Below are positions 18,262 to 26,347 of a stretch of 35,834 bases of DNA, one piece after another; within the stretch, counting starts at the first letter, position 1, and every line of letters starts with the position of its first letter. Below the pieces are notes generated by a model, which was not told where the DNA came from, did not search any database, and saw nothing but the letters and a program-made list of their open reading frames with translations. Source of the DNA: an uncultured Porphyromonadaceae bacterium (GTDB lineage: Bacteria; Bacteroidota; Bacteroidia; Bacteroidales; Muribaculaceae); contig CAMWQB010000014.1 of NCBI GenBank assembly GCA_947176295.1, positions 1 through 35,834 on the forward strand, written 5' to 3'. The position numbers and the translations under genes were made by a program.

Positions 18262-19122
18262 ATGAAAGCATTCAGCCTCAATATACGCGGCCGTCTCGTT
18301 GAATTCGACGAGCGGCCGCTTGTAATGGGCATACTGAATATGAGCCCCGAATCGTTCCACACTCCACGAAACGCAGGTAATGGCGAAGAGGGGCTTGCCC
18401 GGACTGTGGCCAAGCATATGGAGGAAGGAGCTGACATTCTCGACCTCGGAGGCTGCTCCACACGCCCCGGACTTAAATCCGTGAGCGAGGAAGAGGAGAC
18501 CGAGCGAGTGAGGAAGGGAATGGAAATAATCCGCAGGGAAGCCGGGGATGACGTACTCGTAAGCGTCGACACCTTCCGCTCGTCAGTCGCACGGAAAGCT
18601 GTCGAAGAATGGGGTGCGGATATTATCAACGATATTTCGGGAGGCCTTCTTGACCGGGAGATGCTGCCCACGGTTGGCGAGCTTCATGTGCCATATATCC
18701 TGATGCACATGCGCGGCACTCCTGAAACCATGACCGAACTCTGCGATTATCCCAACGGAGTTACGGGCAGCGTACTCTCTGAAATGGCTGAACGCGTCGG
18801 CGCCGCCGAGCTCGAGGGGATATGCGATATAATCATTGACCCCGGATTCGGATTCGCCAAGACGGTGAGCCAGAATTGGGAGCTTATGGAAAACCTCGAT
18901 GCCCTGGCCATACTTCATCGGCCTATTCTTGTGGGCGTTTCGCGCAAATCGATGATTACGAAGGCGCTTGGTATAAGTACCGATATGGCTCTGAATGCGA
19001 CTACGGCTCTGAATGCTTTTGCCTTGGACCGCGGGGCCGATATTCTCCGTGTACATGATGTAGCTGCTGCCCGAGAGGCGTGCGAAATGTATGCCATATT
19101 AAAGAAATCCACACTCAACTAA
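18262..19122 (+). CDS. folP: Dihydropteroate synthase
   Basis: Joins p-aminobenzoate to dihydropterin pyrophosphate in folate synthesis and is the sulfonamide target. The 286 residues fit the family TIM barrel. Signatures: GILNMSPESF at 24-33 (usually GILNVTPDSF), DLGGCSTRPG (usually DIGGESTRPG), NDISGG, DPGFGFAKTVSQN (pterin site) and VGVSRKSMI near the C-terminus. The substitutions in the first two motifs are conservative, so it should be active. It sits between typA (38 bp) and cdaA (31 bp). I recall a folP-cdaA pairing in other Bacteroidetes. Confidence 0.95.
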   Translation: MKAFSLNIRGRLVEFDERPLVMGILNMSPESFHTPRNAGNGEEGLARTVAKHMEEGADILDLGGCSTRPGLKSVSEEEETERVRKGMEIIRREAGDDVLVSVDTFRSSVARKAVEEWGADIINDISGGLLDREMLPTVGELHVPYILMHMRGTPETMTELCDYPNGVTGSVLSEMAERVGAAELEGICDIIIDPGFGFAKTVSQNWELMENLDALAILHRPILVGVSRKSMITKALGISTDMALNATTALNAFALDRGADILRVHDVAAAREACEMYAILKKSTLN

Positions 19123-19153
19123 CTTTCGCTCACCACATAAATCCTCCTCTGCC

Positions 19154-19927
19154 GTGCTGACCTTCGGAATCAAAGATATAATAGACATTCTGCTTTTTGC
19201 AGTGCTCCTGTACTATGTCTATCGCCTGATGAAAGAATCGGGCACAATCAATATTTTTTATGGCGTGCTGGCCTTTGTCGTGGTGTGGGTGGTTGCTTCC
19301 GAAATCTTCGGCATGCGCCTCATTGGCACGATACTCGACAAATTCATGAGTATTGGGCTGCTTATTCTTGTAATTCTATTTCAGGATCAGATAAAACGAT
19401 TTCTGGTAGAACTCGGGTCGAACAGACGCTGGCGCTTTCTGGCAAACATTTTCCACCGACATAAGGACGACTACGAAAGCGATGCTCACAAATGGGTGCT
19501 CCCTATTGTCTATGCCTGCATGAGCATGAGCAAGAGCAAGACAGGTGCGTTGTTAGTAATCGAGCAGACCGTGCCTCTTGACAACTATGCCAAGAGCGGC
19601 GACATAATCGATGCAAACATAAACATGCGTCTGATAGAGAACATTTTCTTTAAAAACTCGCCTTTGCATGACGGCGCTATGATCATCGCCCATAACAGGA
19701 TTGAAGCCGCCGGCTGCATCTTGCCCGTGAGCCACGATTCGGACGTGCCCCGCTCTCTGGGTTTGCGCCACCGCTCGGCTTTAGGTATTGCCCAGGCCAC
19801 CGATGCCGTGGCAATCGTTGTTTCTGAGGAAACAGGCAACATATCGATGGCACACCGCGGAAAACTCGCAACACGACTGAGCACGACCGAACTCGAGAAT
19901 CGCCTGAATGCCATAAGCATGCAATAA
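19154..19927 (+). CDS. cdaA: Diadenylate cyclase CdaA (c-di-AMP synthase)
   Basis: Makes the second messenger c-di-AMP from two ATP. The 257 residues have three predicted membrane helices (about 8-25, 32-52 and 60-78), then the DAC domain with its DGA motif at 173-175 (PLHDGAMII) and RHR at 205-207 (GLRHRSALG), both essential for activity. The start is GTG at 19154; the ORF track shows it as M. The following LTFGIKDIIDILL matches the family start, and no better ATG is near. In Firmicutes cdaA is followed by cdaR and glmM; here it is flanked by folP and an OmpA-family lipoprotein, with no YbbR-type regulator in the window. It probably supports envelope and osmotic homeostasis. Confidence 0.95.
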   Translation: MLTFGIKDIIDILLFAVLLYYVYRLMKESGTINIFYGVLAFVVVWVVASEIFGMRLIGTILDKFMSIGLLILVILFQDQIKRFLVELGSNRRWRFLANIFHRHKDDYESDAHKWVLPIVYACMSMSKSKTGALLVIEQTVPLDNYAKSGDIIDANINMRLIENIFFKNSPLHDGAMIIAHNRIEAAGCILPVSHDSDVPRSLGLRHRSALGIAQATDAVAIVVSEETGNISMAHRGKLATRLSTTELENRLNAISMQ

Positions 19928-19957
19928 GTCGGGGGGCGAATCCGTTATCAGTAGGAG

Positions 19958-21934
19958 ATGAATACACGAACTATTGCGGGCGCACTTCTCGCCCTTGCCA
20001 TATTGGCGCCGTCAGGCGCATGCCGGGGGCCTAAACTGGCCACGGCCAACGAGCAGCTTGAACGCGGCGAATATAACGACGCGGCCAAGACTTATCGCAA
20101 AATCTATAACAAGCTCACGAAGAAAGAAGAGCGTGAGCTCCGAGGTGAAGTTGCCTATAAAATGGGCCTGTGCCACATGGAGCTGAACCAGTTTGCACGT
20201 GCGGCGGCCGCCTTCCAGAATGCGCGTCGCTATGGCTACGGCGATTCTACTATAAGCTTTCAGATAGCCCGGATGCTCCATGCCGACGGGAAATATGCCC
20301 CGGCGGTGAAGGAGTATGAGGAGTTTCTCTCACACAAGCCTGACGACGAGCTTGCCCTGACCGGCCTCGCCGGTGCACGTATGGCTCTTGACAAAAAAGG
20401 GCAGACACGATATGAAGTGCGCCAGGCGCGTCTCTTCAATTCCCGTCGGGCCGATTTCTCTCCTGTTTATCTCGACAAGAGCCTCGACCAGCTTTACTTT
20501 ACTACAACGAACGAAAAAGCTACCGGCACCCGGCATTCTGAAATTACAGGAATGAAGAAGGCCGACATCTGGTTTGCTACAAAAGATGAAAAAGGCCAGT
20601 GGAAACGGCCTGAGCCGGTGGAGGGAGAGCTTAATTCCGACGCTGAGGAAGGCATAGTTGCCTTCTCGCCTGACGGCTCGACAATGTACCTCACCAAGGC
20701 TCGTCGTGAGCCAAATTCAAACACAGGCGTGGAAATATACACCTCGCAGCGCTCCGACGCCAAGTGGAGCGCTCCCGTGAAATTCGACATCACCTCAGAT
20801 ACGCTTTCGAATTACGGACATCCGGCAGTTTCGCCCAACGGGCAGTGGCTCGTTTTCTCGAGCGATCTTCCCGGTGGCCACGGCGGCAGGGACCTCTGGC
20901 GAATAAGTCTGACGGACCGTGTGGGCTCGCTTGAAAATCTCGGCGAATGGATAAATACTCCCGGAGATGAGGTGTTCCCGACATTCCGCAGTGATTCCAT
21001 CCTGTATTTTGCTTCTGACGGACATCCCGGCTACGGCGGCCTCGACATATTCCGTGCCGAACTCACTCCTTCGGGGGGCTGGACTGTCGTGAACATGGGC
21101 TCGCCTGTAAACTCGGCAGCGGATGATTTCGGAATTACGTTCGGCGAAGGCGAAAGCGGCTTCTTCAGCTCCAATCGTGGCGACGGAAGAGGTTACGACC
21201 ACATATATTCTTTCGAATTACCTGAACTTAAAATACTTATCAGCGGCTGGGTGCTCGATAAGGACGAAGAACCTGTGCCCGGGGCCGTTATTCGAATCGT
21301 CGGCAATGACGGCTCGAATCAGAAACAGGTTGCTCGCGACGACGGGTCCTTCTCCTTTCCGCTCGATCGTGGAGTAAGCTATGTAATGATGGCCGGAGCC
21401 AAGGGTTACCTGAACCAGAAGCAGGAGTTCACGAGCGACATAGCCGAGGAAGATGCGGAATATGGTGTAGACTTTATCCTTGCCTCCATCAACAAGCCTG
21501 TGGTGGTAGACAATATTTTCTATGATTTCGACAAGGCGACCCTGCGCCCTGAATCAAAGACTGCTCTCGATGAATTGGCGCAAGTGCTCCGGGAGAATCC
21601 GAATGTAACTATCGAAATGGCCTCGCATACCGACCGCAAGGGCACGGATGAATATAACATTGACTTGTCGTCGCGACGTGCACAATCCGTAATCGATTAC
21701 CTCATCAGTGTCGGAATTCCTGCTCAGCGCCTTCAAAGCCAGGGCTACGGCGAATCGCGTCCGAAGATAATAACAAAGAAGCTTGCGCGGGAATATCCTC
21801 AATTTAAGGAAGGAGATGTCCTTACCGAGGAATTTATTCTTGCTCTTCCCGAAGAAAGCGACCGCGAAGCGGCCGATCAGATCAACCGCCGAACCGAATT
21901 TCAAGTGCTGAGTATCGACTATCAGATGTTCTGA
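19958..21934 (+). CDS. PorE-like OmpA-family lipoprotein (TPR, PD40 propeller, regulatory-like domain, OmpA_C)
   Basis: A 658-residue envelope protein with a signal peptide ending in APSGAC (lipidated Cys22), TPR-like helices (about 25-150), PD40 beta-propeller blades (about 165-425; FSPDGSTMYLT, VSPNGQWLVFSS, FRSDSILYFASDG), a carboxypeptidase-regulatory-like beta-sandwich (about 430-495; GWVLDKDEEPVPGAVI) and a C-terminal OmpA peptidoglycan-binding domain (about 515-655; FYDFDKATLRPES, then a NIDLSSRRAQSVIDYL helix). This order is that of Porphyromonas gingivalis PorE, a type IX secretion component that ties the complex to peptidoglycan. Similar multidomain OmpA proteins exist without that system, and no other type IX gene is in the window, so the PorE assignment is tentative. 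The start is 30 bp after cdaA. Confidence 0.85.
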   Translation: MNTRTIAGALLALAILAPSGACRGPKLATANEQLERGEYNDAAKTYRKIYNKLTKKEERELRGEVAYKMGLCHMELNQFARAAAAFQNARRYGYGDSTISFQIARMLHADGKYAPAVKEYEEFLSHKPDDELALTGLAGARMALDKKGQTRYEVRQARLFNSRRADFSPVYLDKSLDQLYFTTTNEKATGTRHSEITGMKKADIWFATKDEKGQWKRPEPVEGELNSDAEEGIVAFSPDGSTMYLTKARREPNSNTGVEIYTSQRSDAKWSAPVKFDITSDTLSNYGHPAVSPNGQWLVFSSDLPGGHGGRDLWRISLTDRVGSLENLGEWINTPGDEVFPTFRSDSILYFASDGHPGYGGLDIFRAELTPSGGWTVVNMGSPVNSAADDFGITFGEGESGFFSSNRGDGRGYDHIYSFELPELKILISGWVLDKDEEPVPGAVIRIVGNDGSNQKQVARDDGSFSFPLDRGVSYVMMAGAKGYLNQKQEFTSDIAEEDAEYGVDFILASINKPVVVDNIFYDFDKATLRPESKTALDELAQVLRENPNVTIEMASHTDRKGTDEYNIDLSSRRAQSVIDYLISVGIPAQRLQSQGYGESRPKIITKKLAREYPQFKEGDVLTEEFILALPEESDREAADQINRRTEFQVLSIDYQMF

Positions 21935-21942
21935 CTTCTAAT

Positions 21943-22809
21943 ATGAAATTCCGCACGCCTGTCGAAATAGAAGTATCCAAGGATATTCGCCTATCTCACA
22001 GCACGCCTTTGCTGTTGATAGGCTCATGTTTCTCCGATAATATCGCGTCGAGGCTTATTCGCGACGGGTTTGAACCGATTGCAAATCCGGGAGGCGCGCT
22101 CTACAATCCCGCCTCAATTGCCGGTATAATGAGGCGAGCCCTGCACGGAGATTATTTCAAGGAGAGCGAACTTGTGAATGGCCCAAGGGGATATCATCTC
22201 CCGGCGCTCTCAACTACGTTCAGCGGGCCTGATCCGGCAAAGATTATCGCAGACGCAAACCGAGTGCTCAAACTTGTGGGCGACATACTGCGGCCTGAAG
22301 GAGTATGTTTTATCACTCTTGGCACAGCTTTCGTTTTTGAACGGATAGAAACCGGTGAAATCGTGGGGAATTGCCATAAGCTTCCGGGATACCTTTTCAA
22401 TCGCAGACGATTGAGTGTTGAAGAGTGTACAGCATTTCTGCGACCTGTTGTGGAAGAACTTGCGGCAAGAGGCGTTAATTGTGTGCTTACTGTCAGCCCC
22501 GTACGCCATACCGCCGACACCCTTCATGGCAATACACTGAGCAAGGCAACCCTTCATCTCGCCTGCGACAAACTGTGTGAGGAATTTTCCGACACAGTAA
22601 GCTATTTTCCTGCATTCGAGGCTATTATCGATGACCTGAGGGACTATCGCTTTACGGCTCCCGACATGAAGCATCCCACAGAACAGGCCGCTGATTACGT
22701 CTACGATCTTTTCCGCCAATGCTATTTTTCCGAAGAGACCGAACGCATTGCCACCGAGGCCCGTAAAAACCATGCACGCGAGGCTCATCGTCCCATACTT
22801 GAAAACTGA
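21943..22809 (+). CDS. GSCFA domain protein
   Basis: A 288-residue protein of the GSCFA family. The family motif is near the N-terminus as LLIGSCFSDNIASRL (about 25-39), followed by NPGGALYNPASI. GSCFA proteins resemble SGNH-type esterases, in which the GS serine would be the nucleophile; a later HPTEQAADYV (about 246-255) could supply the acid-base residues. Substrate and role are unknown. No signal peptide is seen. It lies 8 bp after the PorE-like gene and 4 bp before the MurF-Alr start, so it is tightly packed in an envelope-related run. Confidence 0.9.
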   Translation: MKFRTPVEIEVSKDIRLSHSTPLLLIGSCFSDNIASRLIRDGFEPIANPGGALYNPASIAGIMRRALHGDYFKESELVNGPRGYHLPALSTTFSGPDPAKIIADANRVLKLVGDILRPEGVCFITLGTAFVFERIETGEIVGNCHKLPGYLFNRRRLSVEECTAFLRPVVEELAARGVNCVLTVSPVRHTADTLHGNTLSKATLHLACDKLCEEFSDTVSYFPAFEAIIDDLRDYRFTAPDMKHPTEQAADYVYDLFRQCYFSEETERIATEARKNHAREAHRPILEN

Positions 22810-22813
22810 ATTC

Positions 22814-25150
22814 ATGCAAAAATATCTCCACACCGACAGCCGCTCGGTATTTTCGCCGGCAGAAACAATTTTCGTGGCTCTGCATACGGGTCTTGCTGAC
22901 GGACACAAATTTATTCCCGAACTATACGAGCGAGGAGTACGAGAATTTATAGTTGAAGAAGGATTTGACACCGCCCCCTACCCTGACGCCAAATTTCATG
23001 TAGTCGGCGATTCCCTTACGGCTCTCCGCGACCTTGCCGCTGAAAGACTTTCCGCCGATCCCCAGACTGCCCAGATAGTGATTACAGGCTCTCGCGGGAA
23101 GACCACCGTAAAAGAACTTATTTACCGCACTTTGATGCTCGATGGTTATGAAGTGGCCCGAAGCCCTCGCAGCTGGAACTCCAGAATTGGCGTCCCGGCA
23201 GGAATATACGAAAATATGGGGGAGATAAGCTCCGGAATACTAATTACTGAAATAGGCATCGACGGCCCGGGACAGGCGGAATATTACAAGCCTCTCCTTC
23301 GGCCACTCGTGGGAATACTTACCCCGGTCAATGAAGAGCACGATGCAAGCTTTCCCGGTGGCCATGAGGCGAAAATAAGAGAAAAGCTGAACTTGCTCAA
23401 AGGCGCCGAGACAATAATTTACGACGACAGCGACCCCGCTGTGGCTCCTTTGCTTGCCGAAATGCTGCCGGATAGTAAGGCAATAGCCGTAAGTGGAATT
23501 AAGGCGCTTGCCACTACGGCAGTCGACGTAATCAGCGGACAACTCGGGTGTGCCACATGTGCAGGAAAAGTTGAGCAGATGTCATTCGTAAGTACTCGTA
23601 TAGATGTGGAGAACGTGGCATCCGACAGTGTTCTTATACGCGATAATTTCACACATGATGTTCGCTCGCTTCGAGACGCCCTTGACTTCATGCGGAGACG
23701 GTATACACCACATCGACGGAATACACTTATCATCAGCGACTTCGAGCACCATCCCAGGGCATCTGCATCAGAAATTAAGGAGATGTACGCCGAGGCGGGA
23801 AAGTTGGTTCGTTCATTCGGAATTGACCGCGTGATAGCCATAGGCCCTGAAAGCTCGCGTCATCTGTCCATACTTGCGCCGGGAAAGGAATCTCTTGCGT
23901 TCAATTCGGTCGAGGAATTCCGGGACGCCGCCGAGCTCGGCGCACTGGATCGCGGGCAGCTTTTTCTGCTCAAAGCTTCTCCACGTTGGTCGCCGCAGGA
24001 GATAGCCCGGGTGATAGAGTGCCCGCGACATGACACCGCTCTCGAAGTGGACCTTGACGCCCTTGTACATAACTACAACTACTATCGCTCGCAGCTTCCC
24101 GAGGGCACTGGTATAGTGGCAATGGTGAAGGCATCGGCCTACGGTATGGGCTCGCTCGAGATAGCAAAGACCCTGCAGAGCGCGGGCGCCGCTTATCTTG
24201 CCGTTGCGGTGGTGGATGAAGGTGTTGCCTTGAGAGAGGCGGGCATTACGATGCCAATCATCATTCTCAATCCGATGACAAACAAATACGACGTGCTGTT
24301 CCGTGAGCATCTCGAACCCACGGTTTTTTCCGTCGAGGAGCTACGCCGGCTACTCCGCGAAGCACGCCGAGCCGGGGTAAAACAGGCATCCGTCCATATT
24401 AAACTTGACACGGGGATGCACCGTCTGGGCTTTACTCCCGAACAACTCCCCGAACTTGTTGCTGCACTTGAGGAGGCTGGCGATCTTGTTCGTGTACGGT
24501 CGATATTCTCGCACCTCGCCACGGCCGATTGCCTGGATATGGATGCCTATACGCAAAGTCAGCTTGATGCTTATGAAAGCATGAGCACAGAATTGCTGCG
24601 ACACATTCCATATGCCCGCGACGTAAAGCGTCATCTCCTCAATACGGCCGGAATCGAAAGATACGGCCACACGGCTTCGGCTTACGATATGGCACGCCTC
24701 GGTCTGGGTCTTTACGGGCTTTCGCCCGTGCCCGAACTTCCAAGCGGACGAATTCTTAAACCTGTAGCACGGCTCGTGTCTACGGTCATTTCACTAAAAA
24801 AATGGCCTGCGGGCACACCGATAGGCTATGGTTGCCGAGGCGTTACGTCTCGTCCGTCCTTAATAGCGACCGTGCCTATCGGATATGCAGACGGGCTTAA
24901 TCGTCATTTCGGCCGAGGAGGTGCAAAATTCATTGTGCGCGGCACGGAGTGTCCTACAATTGGAAACATCTGCATGGATCTCTGTATGGTGGACGTTACC
25001 GATGCGCCGGATGTGTGTGTTGGCGATGAAGTGGAAATCTTCGGACCGTCGGCACCGGTGGAACGGTTGGCTGAGAAACTCGAGACTATTCCATACGAAA
25101 TCCTGACGTCCGTATCACCTCGCGTCCATCGCGCATATCTGAAGCACTGA
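22814..25150 (+). CDS. MurF-alanine racemase fusion with a degenerate MurF half
   Basis: A Bacteroidota-type fusion of a MurF-like ligase and alanine racemase. I chose ATG 22814 (778 residues) because the ORF-track start at 22748 lies in the GSCFA gene and adds unrelated residues. The MurF half (1-405) keeps a P-loop, GSRGKTT at 92-98, but begins directly at HTDSRS, lacking about 25 residues that precede this point in MurF. It also lacks the G.HN..N..AA segment, having about 80 residues between IIYDD and RDNFTHD where E. coli MurF has about 120. The racemase half (about 408-778) looks complete: PLP lysine Lys439 in MVKASAYG, a GYG segment and IGYADG, and the NICMD motif. D-alanine supply is therefore likely, while MurF ligase activity is doubtful. 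It overlaps gluQ by 1 nt. Confidence 0.9.
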   Translation: MQKYLHTDSRSVFSPAETIFVALHTGLADGHKFIPELYERGVREFIVEEGFDTAPYPDAKFHVVGDSLTALRDLAAERLSADPQTAQIVITGSRGKTTVKELIYRTLMLDGYEVARSPRSWNSRIGVPAGIYENMGEISSGILITEIGIDGPGQAEYYKPLLRPLVGILTPVNEEHDASFPGGHEAKIREKLNLLKGAETIIYDDSDPAVAPLLAEMLPDSKAIAVSGIKALATTAVDVISGQLGCATCAGKVEQMSFVSTRIDVENVASDSVLIRDNFTHDVRSLRDALDFMRRRYTPHRRNTLIISDFEHHPRASASEIKEMYAEAGKLVRSFGIDRVIAIGPESSRHLSILAPGKESLAFNSVEEFRDAAELGALDRGQLFLLKASPRWSPQEIARVIECPRHDTALEVDLDALVHNYNYYRSQLPEGTGIVAMVKASAYGMGSLEIAKTLQSAGAAYLAVAVVDEGVALREAGITMPIIILNPMTNKYDVLFREHLEPTVFSVEELRRLLREARRAGVKQASVHIKLDTGMHRLGFTPEQLPELVAALEEAGDLVRVRSIFSHLATADCLDMDAYTQSQLDAYESMSTELLRHIPYARDVKRHLLNTAGIERYGHTASAYDMARLGLGLYGLSPVPELPSGRILKPVARLVSTVISLKKWPAGTPIGYGCRGVTSRPSLIATVPIGYADGLNRHFGRGGAKFIVRGTECPTIGNICMDLCMVDVTDAPDVCVGDEVEIFGPSAPVERLAEKLETIPYEILTSVSPRVHRAYLKH

Positions 25151-26100
25151 TGAGCAAGCAAACACAGCTCTCTGAGGCCGTAAAAGGCCGCTTTGCGCCT
25201 TCGCCATCGGGACGCATGCACCTGGGAAATATCTACACGGCGCTGTTGTCGTGGCTATCCGCGAAAAGCAAAGGCGGCACATGGCTACTCAGAATCGAGG
25301 ACCTGGACCCGCAAAGATCTAAAAAGGAATTTGCAGAGCTTATCGAAGACGACCTGCACTGGCTCGGTCTGATTCCGGATGAGGGCGGTTTGTCCGGAAC
25401 GGTTTCTGCCGGACCGTACAGCCAAAGCCTGAGAGGCGAAATATATAATAGCTACTACCGCCAATTACTCGCTTCCGGTCTTTGCTATGGCTGCAGATGC
25501 CGCAGGGCAGACATCATGGCCACCCAGGCGCCTCACCAGAGCGATGGTCGCATTGTGTATGCTGGCACATGCCGTCCGCAAGAGACACCGCCATTTGCAA
25601 CAGAAATCCCCGATGGGCTCGCGACACGCTTGTATGCCAAGAGTGAAGATATATTTTTTAATGATGGTATCTGCGGCCCGCAGTGTGTGAATCCCGCTGA
25701 ATTTTGTGGAGACTTCATTATCCGAAGGGCTGACGGCGCGTGGGCTTACCAGCTTGCTGTGGTTGTAGACGATGCTCTGATGGGAGTAACTGAAGTTGTG
25801 CGAGGCGATGATCTGCTTCTGTCCACCGCTCAGCAGATTTACCTGCAGCATCTTCTGGGCTTCCCTACCCCGGAGTATTATCATCTGCCTTTGGTAAGGA
25901 ATTCCGCCGGAATAAGGCTAAGCAAACGCGACAGCGCCATGAGCATGGAGTATTTGCGTGAACATCATACGCCTGAAGAAGTGATTGGCATGGCTGCAGC
26001 GCGAGCCGGTCTGGTCGCCGACGGAAGAGCTTTAAGCGCCGGGGACCTGCTTGCGGAAATGGAAAACAAATCGGCCTCAAAGCTTGTTTTAAATGTATAA
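25150..26100 (+). CDS. gluQ: Glutamyl-Q tRNA(Asp) synthetase-like protein
   Basis: A truncated glutamyl-tRNA synthetase paralog that attaches glutamate to the queuosine base of tRNA(Asp). At 316 residues it has the catalytic Rossmann domain but not the anticodon-binding domain, as expected for GluQ. Class I signatures are RFAPSPSGRMHLGN (HIGH box at 24-27) and LSKRD (KMSKS region, near 258). A zinc site of the YadB type is visible: CYGCRC plus YAGTC. The start codon overlaps the MurF-Alr stop by 1 nt (TGATG), indicating coupling. No queuosine-synthesis gene is in the window. Confidence 0.93.
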   Translation: MSKQTQLSEAVKGRFAPSPSGRMHLGNIYTALLSWLSAKSKGGTWLLRIEDLDPQRSKKEFAELIEDDLHWLGLIPDEGGLSGTVSAGPYSQSLRGEIYNSYYRQLLASGLCYGCRCRRADIMATQAPHQSDGRIVYAGTCRPQETPPFATEIPDGLATRLYAKSEDIFFNDGICGPQCVNPAEFCGDFIIRRADGAWAYQLAVVVDDALMGVTEVVRGDDLLLSTAQQIYLQHLLGFPTPEYYHLPLVRNSAGIRLSKRDSAMSMEYLREHHTPEEVIGMAAARAGLVADGRALSAGDLLAEMENKSASKLVLNV

Positions 26101-26121
26101 AACCCCTAAAACTTATAAATT

Positions 26122-26286
26122 ATGCCTTGCAACAAGAAGAAATCTCAGGCCGAAGAGGTCGTTAAAGACGTGAAGATGTTTCCCGGGGCTGCAATTGACA
26201 GCGCCGACAAGGAAGAAGTTGACCGCAAGCTCGTGAAAGAACGGACAGCTACCCTGAATAATAATCCACGCAACGACGCAGAATAA
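26122..26286 (+). CDS. Small hypothetical protein, 54 residues
   Basis: This ORF is too short for the supplied track. It runs ATG to TAA and encodes MPCNKKKSQAEEVV, then KMFPGAAIDSADKEEVDRKL and ends NNNPRNDAE. It is highly charged and hydrophilic, has no signal peptide or membrane span, and shows no motif I can name. Support for it being real: it starts 21 bp after gluQ, after an A/T-rich stretch typical of Bacteroidota starts, its codons look like those of the neighbours, and a strong terminator begins 21 bp after its stop. The single cysteine and the lysine run near the start are the only other notable features. Confidence 0.75.
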   Translation: MPCNKKKSQAEEVVKDVKMFPGAAIDSADKEEVDRKLVKERTATLNNNPRNDAE

Positions 26287-26307
26287 GAAAATTGAAAGAA
26301 AATTTGC

Positions 26308-26347
26308 ACGGATGCCTTTCTTACCGGATTGGCATCCGTTTATTTTT
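26308..26347. terminator. Terminator between the small protein gene and the S41 peptidase gene
   Basis: A perfect 9-bp stem, ACGGATGCC (26308-26316) with GGCATCCGT (26331-26339), is followed on the plus strand by TTATTTTT. The S41 gene stop codon begins at 26342 on the minus strand, directly against the stem. Minus-strand transcripts run into a TTTTC-containing stretch beyond it, so it probably stops both convergent units. Confidence 0.85.

Noticed and set aside
22748-22813. Upstream start of the MurF-Alr ORF
   Set aside because: The extra 22 residues overlap the GSCFA coding frame and do not resemble the missing MurF N-terminus, so they do not rescue the truncation.
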